Origin: JBCCGL01 sp039029275
GTDB lineage: Bacteria > Pseudomonadota > Gammaproteobacteria > JBCCGL01
DNA: 64,000 bases
Assembly (NCBI GenBank): GCA_039029275.1
Contig: JBCCGL010000008.1
Location: 199,806 to 263,805 of the forward strand
Reading direction: 5' to 3'
Shown: piece after piece, positions 44,169 through 53,297 of the stretch
Numbering within the stretch: position 1 is the stretch's first letter
Layout: each line of letters starts with the position of its first letter
The notes under the pieces: model-generated
Told to the model about the DNA's origin: nothing
Databases searched by the model: none
The model's input: the letters and a program-made list of their open reading frames with translations, nothing else
Position numbers and translations under genes: made by a program

Positions 44169-44519
44169 TTAGATAATGCGTGGGCCGCCGCCGCGTGGGC
44201 CACCGCCGCGTGGGCCACCGCCACCGCCACCGCCGCCGCCGCCGGGACCACCGCCGCCGCCACCAGGACCGCCGCCGCCGCCACCAGGACCGCCGCCGCC
44301 GCCACCAGGACCGCCGCCGCCGCCACCGGGACCCCCGCCGCCGCCACCGCCGCCGCCACCACCGCCGTGACCGCCGCCACCGCCGTGACCGGCTGATTTC
44401 GCGATTGCAGGAGTGGTGTTGCTCAGGATCATCAACGCTGGAGGTGTGTAAACCGCAAATTTACCGGCTGTTTTGACGAATGACCGGCGTGAACTTGACT
44501 CGAGATTCTTGTTGTCCAT
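44169..44519 (-). CDS. Glycine-rich peptide with Tat-like N-terminus, candidate modification substrate
   Basis: A 116-residue protein. The ATG at 44519 follows GAGGAA by about 8 bases. Residues 8-34 (ESSSRRSFVKTAGKF, then a hydrophobic stretch ending AIAKSAG) look like a twin-arginine signal or a membrane-associated leader. From residue 38 the chain is almost only Gly, with Pro every seventh residue (GGPGGGG units) and His at the front, and it ends PRGGGPRGGGPRII. The body has no Cys, Ser or Thr. The gene heads a minus-strand group with the PqqD/HprK fusion and nucleotidyltransferase genes. Function unknown. Confidence 0.75.
   Translation of the reverse strand: MDNKNLESSSRRSFVKTAGKFAVYTPPALMILSNTTPAIAKSAGHGGGGGHGGGGGGGGGGGGPGGGGGGPGGGGGGPGGGGGGPGGGGGGPGGGGGGGGGGPRGGGPRGGGPRII
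44185..44392 (-). repeat. GGN tandem repeat with 21-base units in the glycine-rich gene
   Basis: On the plus strand CCACCAGGACCGCCGCCGCCG recurs exactly three times, with near copies on each side, between about 44245 and 44345. The 21-base unit encodes seven residues (six Gly and one Pro). Flanking GGN codons continue on both sides. Copy number is likely to vary between strains. This is coding sequence, not a CRISPR array. Confidence 0.85.
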
Positions 44520-45277
44520 CGATGTGAGTTCCTCACCTTTAGAATTCCAGGAATTGCAAGGTAAGCCACGCGTGGACGCCATTCTGTGAATCTATAAGCA
44601 AAATTTGACACATATTAAAAGAATGCGTCAATTTTATGTAACTAAAGCAAGCTTATGTTACCAATCACCGTTTACTTAGGTAGTCGATAATGAACTAATC
44701 AGTGAAAAAATAACTCTATAACACACTGTATTTAATCATTTTTATTAAAATTCTGTCTAACCGGCGCAAAGTCCAGGAATGTGACTGATTTATGACGTCA
44801 ATTTGAATTGCTCATATGTACATTTGATCCTCCGAATACTCAGGCAACAGACGCCCTCGCGTAAAAAAAGGGATTATTCCTTTCGTTACAACAACTTGAA
44901 GATCATCCTGAGGATGGTTCCAATGTAAAGAAAGCTGTAGTACTGGTGTCAAAATCGAACTTCTTTGGGTGGTGGCTCGATACGGGTACTTTAGAAAGGC
45001 AGAACGCAATCGCAAATTCGCCTCGTCAAAAAAAGTTTAATGAGCGTACGTGGTTCACCAATCGTCAAGTTGCCAGAGTTCATTACACTCTTTCTATTGA
45101 TATCAAATGGTTGCGAATCACGCCTGATTGTTAAGGGGCTCTGGTAAACAGTTCCCATCGATCGTGGTGTGTAGAGTCGTCCAAGATGCTAAATTTATTC
45201 TGCCCAGTCTTTTTGAGCCCGCTGGCTCCAGATACTTCTAGAATCAATTGATGCCTTTACAGGCTTCGTAAATTCGA
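44520..45277. other. Intergenic region, AT-rich, no recognisable gene
   Basis: About 760 bases between two divergent genes. The stretch 44600-44800 is distinctly AT-rich and should carry the promoter of the glycine-rich gene. From about 44880 to 45134 a frame of about 80 codons is open on the plus strand (ending ...WLRITPDC), but it has no start context and no family resemblance. I regard it as chance or relic sequence. Confidence 0.6.
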
Positions 45278-46753
45278 ATGCGTGAACGAATAAATCCAAT
45301 AATGACAGAAAAAAGCAAAGACCACTTTCACGTGACGTTCTCGGGCAGGGTCGACGAGAATCAAGAACTTGAGGATGTAAAACAGCGATTGCAGCGGCGA
45401 TTCGGTATTCGAGACGAAGACATAGAAAAGATGTTTTCCGGAAGGCTGGTAATCGTCAAGAAAAACGTCAACGAACGACGCGCTCGAAAAATTCAAAAAT
45501 CGTTTAGCCGATGCGGGGTCTTTGTTGATGTCGTCGAGTACGAAAGCAAGCGTGATGAAGGTGACTCAAAGTTATCGCCCGATGCAAATACGGAGCGTTT
45601 CGACGGTGAAGAAAAACCTTTGGAACCGGGCCCGTACGAACATCAAAAATCTCAGACAATACCTGCCGAACAGCCAAAACTGATCGAAGACAACCCCACC
45701 GAGTTACCGCCAATCGAACTACTCGAGCGAGTCGGCGACAGTCACGTGCGATATGAGAGGCTGCTTATCGCCACAATTGCGATTGTTTTGATCTCAATCT
45801 CGTCTGTGTTGTTGTACTACAAAACCGAAATAGGAAACGAGATTTCAAATACTGCCGAAACAATTTTTGGCGGGCCTGATGTCGACAGTGTCCAGCAACT
45901 AATCAACTCAGCAAAATTAAAATTCGTAGAGAAACAATTCTCAACGGGAATCAAAATGCTCAACAGGGCGATCAAGCACAATCCCGATGTAAAATCCGAT
46001 GTTATAAATCTTGTTCACGCCGAAATTGAAAATCACCTGTCTCTGCCCGAGAACATAAAACCAAAAGACTTTATTAGATTGTATGAATTTGTGGGCTCTC
46101 GCGAGCCTGCGAAGCTGGATAGTTTGACTAATCGGGTATTTGCTGAAGCCCTCTATAATTACGCAATAGGCAAAAAAGTGTCGGCAATGAAAGGGTTTGA
46201 ACTGGCGCTATCCGGTGGGTCTTTATCTACGAGGCAACAAAATATTGCGCGAAGGCTATTTGAGCCGCACAAGAGAAGAACGTATCTTCACGTTGGGTCT
46301 GATTTTTTGTTTTCAAAAACGATTGGAAATAAATTTAATCAGGGTGATCGCGGTATCGAGATCAAACTGAAGAAAGTGACGATCTCTGGGGAGATCATAT
46401 CCGTTCTATTTGAATTTAATACTGTCTCTCAGAATGAAATCATGTTGTTCAAAATCGGTAGCAGTGACTCAGGCGATGAAGAGATAAATAAGCAGATACG
46501 GATTATCGACGAGTTTGGAAGCCGATATCGTTCGCTGGGTGGATTTATCGGCGACGAAAGTAAACAACTTTTGAGCGGTGTAAACGCAGTAGAAATGTCC
46601 GCCGGACAAACGACGTTGGTATCGATCGATTTTCCTGTTATCGATGCCAGAGCTGAGTATTTTTCTTTGTTTTCACCCGATTTGGTTGAGGGTCAGGGAT
46701 CCTGGTTTTGGACTGATATTAGAATCAAGGAAGGTCTGTTTGGGTGGGAGTAA
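45278..46753 (+). CDS. Single-pass membrane protein with N-terminal SG-x-LVIVKK-type domain, unknown function
   Basis: A 491-residue protein. Residues about 15-90 form a small alpha/beta domain (HFHVTFSGRVDENQELEDVK, then FSGRLVIVKKNVNERRARK) also seen at the N-terminus of other gammaproteobacterial membrane proteins. A polar linker (90-158) and one membrane helix (162-181, LIATIAIVLISISSVLLYY) follow. The periplasmic part has TPR-like helices (about 195-330) and a beta-rich C-terminus (about 340-491). In-frame starts are ATG 45278 and ATG 45302, neither with a good ribosome binding site. No operon partner on its strand. Confidence 0.75.
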   Translation: MRERINPIMTEKSKDHFHVTFSGRVDENQELEDVKQRLQRRFGIRDEDIEKMFSGRLVIVKKNVNERRARKIQKSFSRCGVFVDVVEYESKRDEGDSKLSPDANTERFDGEEKPLEPGPYEHQKSQTIPAEQPKLIEDNPTELPPIELLERVGDSHVRYERLLIATIAIVLISISSVLLYYKTEIGNEISNTAETIFGGPDVDSVQQLINSAKLKFVEKQFSTGIKMLNRAIKHNPDVKSDVINLVHAEIENHLSLPENIKPKDFIRLYEFVGSREPAKLDSLTNRVFAEALYNYAIGKKVSAMKGFELALSGGSLSTRQQNIARRLFEPHKRRTYLHVGSDFLFSKTIGNKFNQGDRGIEIKLKKVTISGEIISVLFEFNTVSQNEIMLFKIGSSDSGDEEINKQIRIIDEFGSRYRSLGGFIGDESKQLLSGVNAVEMSAGQTTLVSIDFPVIDARAEYFSLFSPDLVEGQGSWFWTDIRIKEGLFGWE

Positions 46754-46889
46754 ATAAATCGTACCCTAAGCCCGTCGACGACAGTACAACGCTTCAATGA
46801 ACGTTCACCCTGTTCGTTAATTGACTGCCAGAAATTACACGTTTTGTGTTTTTCAGTGCCCTCAGTTTCAAATCGCCCGGCGCTCGCGC

Positions 46890-47975
46890 TTAAGAATTCT
46901 GGATCACAATATTGGGAAAGCTTGCGCTGTAGTCTTTGGATTGCTTTGCCAGTTTGGCTGTCATTTTGCGCGCGATCGAGCGGTAAGCCTCTGCAATCGC
47001 GCCGTCGGGGTCAGAAACCACAGTTGGGGCGCCGCCATCGGCCTGCTCGCGAATCGCGATATCAAGCGGCAGCGAGCCAAGAAGATCGACGTTGCTCTCC
47101 TGCGCCATGCGCTCACCGCCGCCCGCGCCGAAGATGTGCTCTTCGTGGCCGCACTGACTGCAGATATGCGTGCTCATGTTTTCAACGATTCCGAGAATCG
47201 GCACTTCAACCTTCTCAAACATTTTCAGGCCCTTGCGCGCGTCGAGCAGGGCGATGTCCTGTGGAGTAGTAACGATGACTGCGCCACTAACAGGAATCTT
47301 CTGCGCCAGTGTGAGCTGAGTATCACCAGTGCCTGGTGGCAGGTCGATGATCAGGTAGTCAAGGTCGCGCCACTTGGTATCGTTGAGTAATTGCTCAAGC
47401 GCCTGCGTGACCATCGGGCCGCGCCAGATCATCGGTGTCTCTTCGTCGATCAAAAAGCCAATCGACATTGCCTGCACGCCGTGGCTTTCCATTGGTTCCA
47501 GGCTTTTGCCGTCTTCGGATTCGGGGTTGCCGGAGATGCCAAGCATGCGCGGTTGGCTGGGGCCGTAAATATCCGCATCGAGTAATCCGACGATTGCGCC
47601 TTCGGCGATCAATGCCAGCGCCAGATTGACCGATGTTGTCGATTTGCCCACCCCGCCCTTGCCGGAAGCGACCGCAATAATATTTTTGACATTGCTCATG
47701 CGCTTGACGTTTTTTTGTACAGAGCGCGCAGTGATTTTTGACGTGATCGATACGCTCGCGCTGGCGATGCCCTCGATACCCTCGACCAGGTCTTGCAGCT
47801 GTGCGGCCACGTCGTCAGCAATCGTCGCCGCCGGATAGCCGATTTCGATTCCAACAGACACCGTATCGCCGTCAATATCGATTGATTTGACGCACTTGGA
47901 GTCGATCAGATTTGCGTTGAGGTACGGATCAGTAAACGTGGCGAGAGCAGACTCGATAATGTCTTTGCTTATCAT
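46890..47975 (-). CDS. mrp: Mrp/ApbC iron-sulfur carrier ATPase
   Basis: A 361-residue Mrp/NBP35 protein. An N-terminal MIP18/DUF59 domain (about 1-85) is followed by the deviant Walker A IIAVASGKGGVGKSTTSVNL and the switch region LLDADIYGPSQPRMLG. ICSQCGHEEHIFG supplies the CxxC that holds the bridging 4Fe-4S cluster. It delivers clusters to apoproteins. It is divergent from the GATase and metG genes, a common arrangement in gammaproteobacteria (metG beside mrp). Confidence 0.95.
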   Translation of the reverse strand: MISKDIIESALATFTDPYLNANLIDSKCVKSIDIDGDTVSVGIEIGYPAATIADDVAAQLQDLVEGIEGIASASVSITSKITARSVQKNVKRMSNVKNIIAVASGKGGVGKSTTSVNLALALIAEGAIVGLLDADIYGPSQPRMLGISGNPESEDGKSLEPMESHGVQAMSIGFLIDEETPMIWRGPMVTQALEQLLNDTKWRDLDYLIIDLPPGTGDTQLTLAQKIPVSGAVIVTTPQDIALLDARKGLKMFEKVEVPILGIVENMSTHICSQCGHEEHIFGAGGGERMAQESNVDLLGSLPLDIAIREQADGGAPTVVSDPDGAIAEAYRSIARKMTAKLAKQSKDYSASFPNIVIQNS

Positions 47976-48163
47976 GTGCGAATAGGCTCATGGCTGGTTT
48001 GGTGGCCGCGAATGATACATCAGTTCGCTCAGTCGAAGATCGGCTGAAAGTCACCCGCGCGGGATGAATTTCAACCGGATTAAGGGGTTCATATTTGCGT
48101 TTAACCGTCGCTATAATAACATACTAAATTAGTCAGGTATTATTTCCGGTAAGTCCGATCACA

Positions 48164-48865
48164 ATGCTTTCCTCAGTGCCGCAAAAATCCGTCTTGCTAA
48201 TCAAGCATTCGAACACCTGGTCGGGCGACCGCTGCAGCGCGTGGTTCGAAAGCCACGGTTTTAATCTCCACTGGTGCTACCCGTGTGAGGGTCAAGCGCT
48301 GCCGAATCCGAATGAGTTTGACGTCGCGGTAATCTACGGAGGCCGCAACAGCGTTAATGACAATGAGGATTGGATTAACGAGGAGGCGCGCTGGCTCGAG
48401 GGTTGTCTTGAATCCCGATGCAAGTATCTCGGTATATGTTTTGGTGCACAGCAATTGGCCAAGATTTTAGGCGCACAGGTCTGGAAGCACTCGCATGCTT
48501 TAAAAGAAATAGGCTTTACCCCTGTTCAAGCGACTGGTGACGATACCCAATTGTTACCCTTGCCTGAGAAGCTTTTCCAGTGGCACGGTGACGGCTTCGA
48601 CGTTCCAAGCGGGGCGCAACTGTTGGCCTCAAGCGAGCGCTTTCCGAATCAGGCATTTCGTTTTGAGAAGCACTACGCGGTGCAGTTTCACCCCGAGGTC
48701 AATCACTGCGTCATTTCGCAATGGTTCAAATCGAACACGGATTACGAGTCTGAGTTTCTCGACCCGGATAGCCGGGCCGCCACACTCGCCTATGCGCAGC
48801 AGCACGACGATACGATAAGCGGTTGGTTTGACAGTTTTATGCAACGCTGGCTCGGTACGACTTGA
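48164..48865 (+). CDS. Class I glutamine amidotransferase (GMP synthase-like)
   Basis: A 233-residue stand-alone GATase. The triad is Cys92 in LGICFGAQQLAKILG, His176 and Glu178 in VQFHPEVNH. There is no synthase domain. Proteins of this class are often annotated as GMP synthase-like, and some hydrolyse gamma-glutamyl amides. The neighbours do not identify a substrate. It is followed by metG on the same strand after 80 bases. Confidence 0.88.
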   Translation: MLSSVPQKSVLLIKHSNTWSGDRCSAWFESHGFNLHWCYPCEGQALPNPNEFDVAVIYGGRNSVNDNEDWINEEARWLEGCLESRCKYLGICFGAQQLAKILGAQVWKHSHALKEIGFTPVQATGDDTQLLPLPEKLFQWHGDGFDVPSGAQLLASSERFPNQAFRFEKHYAVQFHPEVNHCVISQWFKSNTDYESEFLDPDSRAATLAYAQQHDDTISGWFDSFMQRWLGTT

Positions 48866-48945
48866 TCCATCGCTGCGCCTATACTTGACGGCGCTCTGCG
48901 CCTAAAATTCGCAGCCCTAACGCAATAAGACTTTCGGACGCCACG

Positions 48946-50967
48946 ATGGCCAGCGCTCCCCGCAAAATTCTCGTCACCGCAGCCCTACCTTACGCTAACG
49001 GATCGATCCACATCGGTCACATGCTGGGCTACATCCAGACCGATATCTGGGTGCGCTTTCAGCGCCTGCGCGGGCACGATTGCACATGGGCGTGGGCCGA
49101 CGATGCACACGGTACCCCAATAATGTTGCGCGCGGAGGCCGACGGTATTTCACCGCAGGAACTGATTGACACGATGAAGGTCGAGCACGAGGCCGACTTT
49201 AACGACTTTCTGCTCAGCTTCGACAACTTTCACACCACGCATTCGCAAGAGAATCGCGACTGCGCCGAGTTGATCTACACGCGTCTGCGCGACGCCGGGC
49301 ACATTGAGCAGCGTACGATCAAGCAGTTGTTTGATCCCGAAAAAGAAATGTTCCTGCCGGATCGCTACGTCAAAGGCACGTGTCCAAACTGTGGCTCCGA
49401 GGATCAATACGGCGACAACTGTGAAGTCTGCGCGGCGACGTACGACGCGACCGATTTGAAAAACCCGCGCTCGATGGTGTCTGATGCGACGCCGGTCGAA
49501 AAAGATTCCGAGCAGTACTTTTTCAAACTTGGGAACTTTGAATCCATGCTCAAGGAGTGGACCCGAGCTGGACAACTGCAGCCAGAAATCACCAACAAAC
49601 TGCAGGAGTGGTTCGAGTCAGGGTTGCAGGATTGGGATATCTCACGCAACGCCCCTTACTGGGGATTCGAGATTCCGGACGCGCCCGGCAAGTATTTTTA
49701 CGTATGGCTGGACGCGCCGATTGGTTACATGGGCAGCCACCGCAATTATTGCGACAGGACGAACGCGGACTTCGATGCCTATTGGTATAACGCCGACAAA
49801 ACTGAGCTGTACAATTTTATCGGAAAGGACATCGCCTATTTTCATTGTCTGTTCTGGCCTGCGATGTTGCATGGAGCGGGTTTTCGCAAGCCCAGCGCGG
49901 TCTACTGCAACGGCTTTCTCACGGTCGATGGCGCCAAGATGTCAAAATCGCGCGGCACATTTATTAAGGCGCGCACTTACCTCGATCATCTCGACGCCGA
50001 ATATCTGCGCTACTACTTTGCTGCTAAGTTAAGTGCGAACGTCGAGGATATCGACCTGAATCTGGAAGACTTCGTCGCGCGCGTGAATTCAGACTTGGTA
50101 GGCAAACTGGTCAACATTGCCAGTCGCTGTCAGGGTTTTATCAACAGTCGTTTTGAAAGCACCTTATCTACCTCGCTGCCGGAGCCCGCGATGTACGATG
50201 AGTTTGTCGCCGCAGGCGAGTCCATTGCGCAGCTCTATGAAGGTCGCGAGTTCGGTAAGGCAATGCGCGAAATCATGGCACTTGCGGATCGCGCCAATCA
50301 ATACATTGCCGACAAGGAACCGTGGGTATTGGCAAAACAGGCCGATCGACAGCAGGATGTGCAGGACATCTGCTCGCAGGGCCTGAACCTTTTTCGCGTG
50401 TTGATGACGTATCTCAAACCCGTGTTGCCACAATTGGCCGAAAACGCCGAAGGTTTTCTGAATCTCTCAAGCAATCAGTGGAGCGATGTTGCAGCGCCGC
50501 TGCTGTCGCACAAGATCGAGAAATTCAAACCGCTGGCACAGCGTATTGATCCCAAAGCTGTCGCCGCAATTGTCGAGGCTTCAAAAGAAGACTTGGCAGC
50601 CGCGGGTGCCAATACCGGCCCGCTGGCAGACAACCCTATCGCGCCGGAATGTAGCGTTGACGACTTTTTCAAAGCCGATTTGCGCGTGGCCAAAATCGTC
50701 AACTGCGAGCACGTGGACGGTTCCGACAAACTTCTTCGTCTGACGCTCGATCTCGGTGGCGAGGTGCGCAATGTGTTTTCCGGTATCAAATCCAAATATG
50801 CGCCGCAGGACCTGATCGGAAAACACACCATCATGATCGCCAATCTCAAACCACGTAAAATGCGTTTCGGTGTCTCCGAAGGCATGGTGCTGTGCGCCGG
50901 AGACGACGACGATGTTTTCATTCTGGGTGCCGACGAAGGCGCCAAGGCGGGCATGCGCGTTACTTAG
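48946..50967 (+). CDS. metG: Methionyl-tRNA synthetase
   Basis: A 673-residue class I synthetase. HIGH appears as GSIHIGHMLGYI, the zinc knuckle as GTCPNCGSEDQYGDNCEVC (a split C-x2-C...C-x2-C), and KMSKS as GAKMSKSRGTF. The C-terminal tRNA-binding (EMAP/Trbp111) domain begins near residue 570 (DDFFKADLRVAKIVNCEHVD). Length equals E. coli MetG. Next to mrp, as in many relatives. Confidence 0.97.
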   Translation: MASAPRKILVTAALPYANGSIHIGHMLGYIQTDIWVRFQRLRGHDCTWAWADDAHGTPIMLRAEADGISPQELIDTMKVEHEADFNDFLLSFDNFHTTHSQENRDCAELIYTRLRDAGHIEQRTIKQLFDPEKEMFLPDRYVKGTCPNCGSEDQYGDNCEVCAATYDATDLKNPRSMVSDATPVEKDSEQYFFKLGNFESMLKEWTRAGQLQPEITNKLQEWFESGLQDWDISRNAPYWGFEIPDAPGKYFYVWLDAPIGYMGSHRNYCDRTNADFDAYWYNADKTELYNFIGKDIAYFHCLFWPAMLHGAGFRKPSAVYCNGFLTVDGAKMSKSRGTFIKARTYLDHLDAEYLRYYFAAKLSANVEDIDLNLEDFVARVNSDLVGKLVNIASRCQGFINSRFESTLSTSLPEPAMYDEFVAAGESIAQLYEGREFGKAMREIMALADRANQYIADKEPWVLAKQADRQQDVQDICSQGLNLFRVLMTYLKPVLPQLAENAEGFLNLSSNQWSDVAAPLLSHKIEKFKPLAQRIDPKAVAAIVEASKEDLAAAGANTGPLADNPIAPECSVDDFFKADLRVAKIVNCEHVDGSDKLLRLTLDLGGEVRNVFSGIKSKYAPQDLIGKHTIMIANLKPRKMRFGVSEGMVLCAGDDDDVFILGADEGAKAGMRVT

Positions 50968-51035
50968 ACTGTGTTCAATTAAATTGTTGCGCCGCCGATA
51001 ACATCGGTTGTCACCCGAAAATTTAGGGAAAATCG

Positions 51036-51494
51036 ATGCTACGCGCACTGACATTACTGATGTTTTTCGCAACCTCTACGGCTAACGCTGTGGAGCTGCG
51101 CGGCTCGCCAGACGAGGCCAGAGCATTGGCGGAGTCTGCGGCTGAATTTTTGCTTCAAGCGGATGATCGCCACGCAGCACTGCGAGAAATGACCTCACCG
51201 CAACAGCGATTTGTTGATCGCGATCTTTACGTGTTTGTTCTCGATCTTGATATCAACCTTTTAGCGCACGGCGCCAATCCCAGGATAGTGGGTAAAAATC
51301 TGGCCAAAATGAAGGACGCGGACGGTCAGCTGATATCTGTGAACGCGGTTAATACGGCGTTGGACAAACAGGCGGGATGGACACCGCGCTACCGCTTTCC
51401 GGACCCGATCACCAAAAGACTGGGTGTCAAACAGTCCTACGTGATTCTGGTAGAAGAGCTGGTCGTCGGAGTTGGCTTTTACGTCGACAGCTAG
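51036..51494 (+). CDS. Secreted single-Cache-domain protein
   Basis: A 152-residue protein with a signal peptide (RALTLLMFFATSTANA, cleavage near residue 18) and one small Cache domain (FVDRDLYVFVLDLDINLLAH, then GANPRIVGKNLAKMKDADGQ and AGWTPRYRFPDP). No effector domain. AGGGAAAA precedes the ATG. It is a clear paralogue of the protein at 53298-53768, and both flank a histidine kinase that lacks a Cache domain. Confidence 0.87.
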   Translation: MLRALTLLMFFATSTANAVELRGSPDEARALAESAAEFLLQADDRHAALREMTSPQQRFVDRDLYVFVLDLDINLLAHGANPRIVGKNLAKMKDADGQLISVNAVNTALDKQAGWTPRYRFPDPITKRLGVKQSYVILVEELVVGVGFYVDS

Positions 51495-51515
51495 ATTTCA
51501 GGCTCTTTTTTGAGG

Positions 51516-53216
51516 ATGCACTTCACGCTTGATCGCCTGTCAATTCGTTGGCAGGTTGCGCTTCCGGGGATCATTGTGGTGGTGGTTTTTGCCGCCGCCA
51601 TCGCCTCAAGTGCGCTGGTGCATGAACGTCAGATTGAAAACTACGAACGCACAGTCGCCTCCGCCGCCCGGGATTCAAGTCTTCTGCAGCGTCTGCAAAG
51701 CGAGGCGGACTATTCACTCCTGGTTCTTTATCAATATCTGCAATGGCGCAGCATGTCGGTCGATCTGGCCGAGCTGAAGCATCAGCGCAATGCGTTTCAC
51801 CAATCACTCGAAACCTTGACCGCCGAATTTTCGCAGTTAGCGTCTCGATTGACTGAGGAAAAACTGGAGGAGCAAGAACGGATATTTTTAATCGCGATTC
51901 GCAAATCGCTGAATAATTACAAGGAAGAAGCGCTTTTTACATTCGAACTGATGGAATTCGACGTTGCCATGGCAACCACAATCATCACGCAAACCGCGCA
52001 GATCTATGCGGAGTTTCAGGCGCAGCTCGAAGCCCTTCGTGTCGTCAATAAGGAATATTGGCATTTCCGCTTACAAGGGGTCAGCGTCGACTCGCGTGAG
52101 GCCAGGCAGATTCTTTTTATCTGGGTAGTGTGTGGCGTCGCGGGATCGGGGCTACTCGCCTGGCTTATCGTCAGCGCCATCGTGCGACCACTCAATCGAC
52201 TGAGTGAATCGCTGGACAACAGCGCAGTAAACGACTCTACACAAGAATGGCCTGGTGTGGAGAGGGTTGATGAGATAGGCAAGCTCGCCCGCGCTCTGGT
52301 CGACGCGCAGGCGATGCGCGACAGCGCCGAGGAATCACTGCGCTCGCACGCAAAGGATCTTGAAAATCAGGTCGCCGAGCGCACGCGTGAACTCGATGAC
52401 TTGAATACCGAGCTGCTGCTGCATCGTGACGATCTGCAGTCACTCGTTGATCAGCAAACCTCTGAGTTGCTCGAGGCAAAGGAGTTGGCCGATGCCGCAA
52501 ACAAGGCCAAGAGTGAATTTCTGGCCAATATGTCACACGAGTTGCGCACACCTATGCACGCCGTTTTAAGCTTCGCTGACATTGGCGAAAAGCGCGCACA
52601 CAAAAACAATGAAAAGAGTGCCAAGTATTTTGATCGCATTGCCACAAGCGGACATCGCCTGATGTCATTGCTGGATAATTTACTCGATTTGGCAAAACTC
52701 GATGCAGGACGCTTGGAGTTAAACCAGTCAAGTTCCACCCTGGACTTTGTTGTCGAAGCGGGAATCGAAGAGTTTCAGGCGCTTGCGTCAGAACACAATG
52801 TCCGCATCAACTTTGAAAATCACTGTCCGACCCTAATGTGCGAATTTGACCCGGATCGGATGCTTCAGGTCGTTCGCAATTTACTCTCCAACGCAATCAA
52901 GTTTTCTGCAGATTCCGCTGAAATTGATGTGACTCTGGAGGCTTGCACACTTGATTCCGAGCAATTGGCTGTCGCCTTAATTGTGCGCGACTACGGAATT
53001 GGTATCCCCACAGAAGAGCTGGATACGGTTTTCGATAAGTTTGTGCAAAGCAGTAAAACAAAGACCAACGCTGGCGGCACCGGTTTAGGGCTGGCGATCT
53101 GTAAAGAAATCATCGACCTGCACGGGGGGCAAATTAAAGTTCAACGCGTTGAGCCGACCGGTGTCGCATTTACTGTGATCCTTCCGATCGTTGAGCATTG
53201 CGCCGAGGTAGCGTGA
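51516..53216 (+). CDS. Membrane sensor histidine kinase
   Basis: A 566-residue hybrid-free kinase. TM1 (about 15-35), an all-helical periplasmic domain (about 36-195), TM2 (about 199-220), HAMP (about 221-270), a coiled coil (about 270-330), the HisKA dimerisation domain with the phospho-acceptor His in ANMSHELRTPMHAVLS (residue about 341), and HATPase_c (N-box RNLLSNAIKF, G-boxes DYGIGIP and GTGLGLAICKEI). No receiver domain and no adjacent response regulator. The frame opens with TTG at 51510, and the ATG at 51516 is used here. It follows the Cache protein by 21 bases, so likely co-transcribed. Confidence 0.9.
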   Translation: MHFTLDRLSIRWQVALPGIIVVVVFAAAIASSALVHERQIENYERTVASAARDSSLLQRLQSEADYSLLVLYQYLQWRSMSVDLAELKHQRNAFHQSLETLTAEFSQLASRLTEEKLEEQERIFLIAIRKSLNNYKEEALFTFELMEFDVAMATTIITQTAQIYAEFQAQLEALRVVNKEYWHFRLQGVSVDSREARQILFIWVVCGVAGSGLLAWLIVSAIVRPLNRLSESLDNSAVNDSTQEWPGVERVDEIGKLARALVDAQAMRDSAEESLRSHAKDLENQVAERTRELDDLNTELLLHRDDLQSLVDQQTSELLEAKELADAANKAKSEFLANMSHELRTPMHAVLSFADIGEKRAHKNNEKSAKYFDRIATSGHRLMSLLDNLLDLAKLDAGRLELNQSSSTLDFVVEAGIEEFQALASEHNVRINFENHCPTLMCEFDPDRMLQVVRNLLSNAIKFSADSAEIDVTLEACTLDSEQLAVALIVRDYGIGIPTEELDTVFDKFVQSSKTKTNAGGTGLGLAICKEIIDLHGGQIKVQRVEPTGVAFTVILPIVEHCAEVA

Positions 53217-53297
53217 TAAATCGCTCAATTGAAAAGGTGTAAAGCTTATTGATATCGTGCCGATGTACACGGGGTGTTTCTAGTTCGGAACATCACC

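Noticed and set aside
44245..44345. Regularly spaced 21-base repeats that might resemble a CRISPR array
   Set aside because: There are no unique spacers. The repeats are contiguous GGN/CCN codons of the glycine-rich gene.
44072..44396. Long alternative frames in the GC-rich repeat (Ala/Val-rich and poly-Pro proteins)
   Set aside because: They are shadow frames of the GGN repeat with no leader, no ribosome binding site and extreme composition. The Tat-like frame on the minus strand is better supported.
44880..45134. Open frame of about 80 codons ending WLRITPDC
   Set aside because: No convincing start or ribosome binding site and no recognisable family. Considered chance or decayed sequence.
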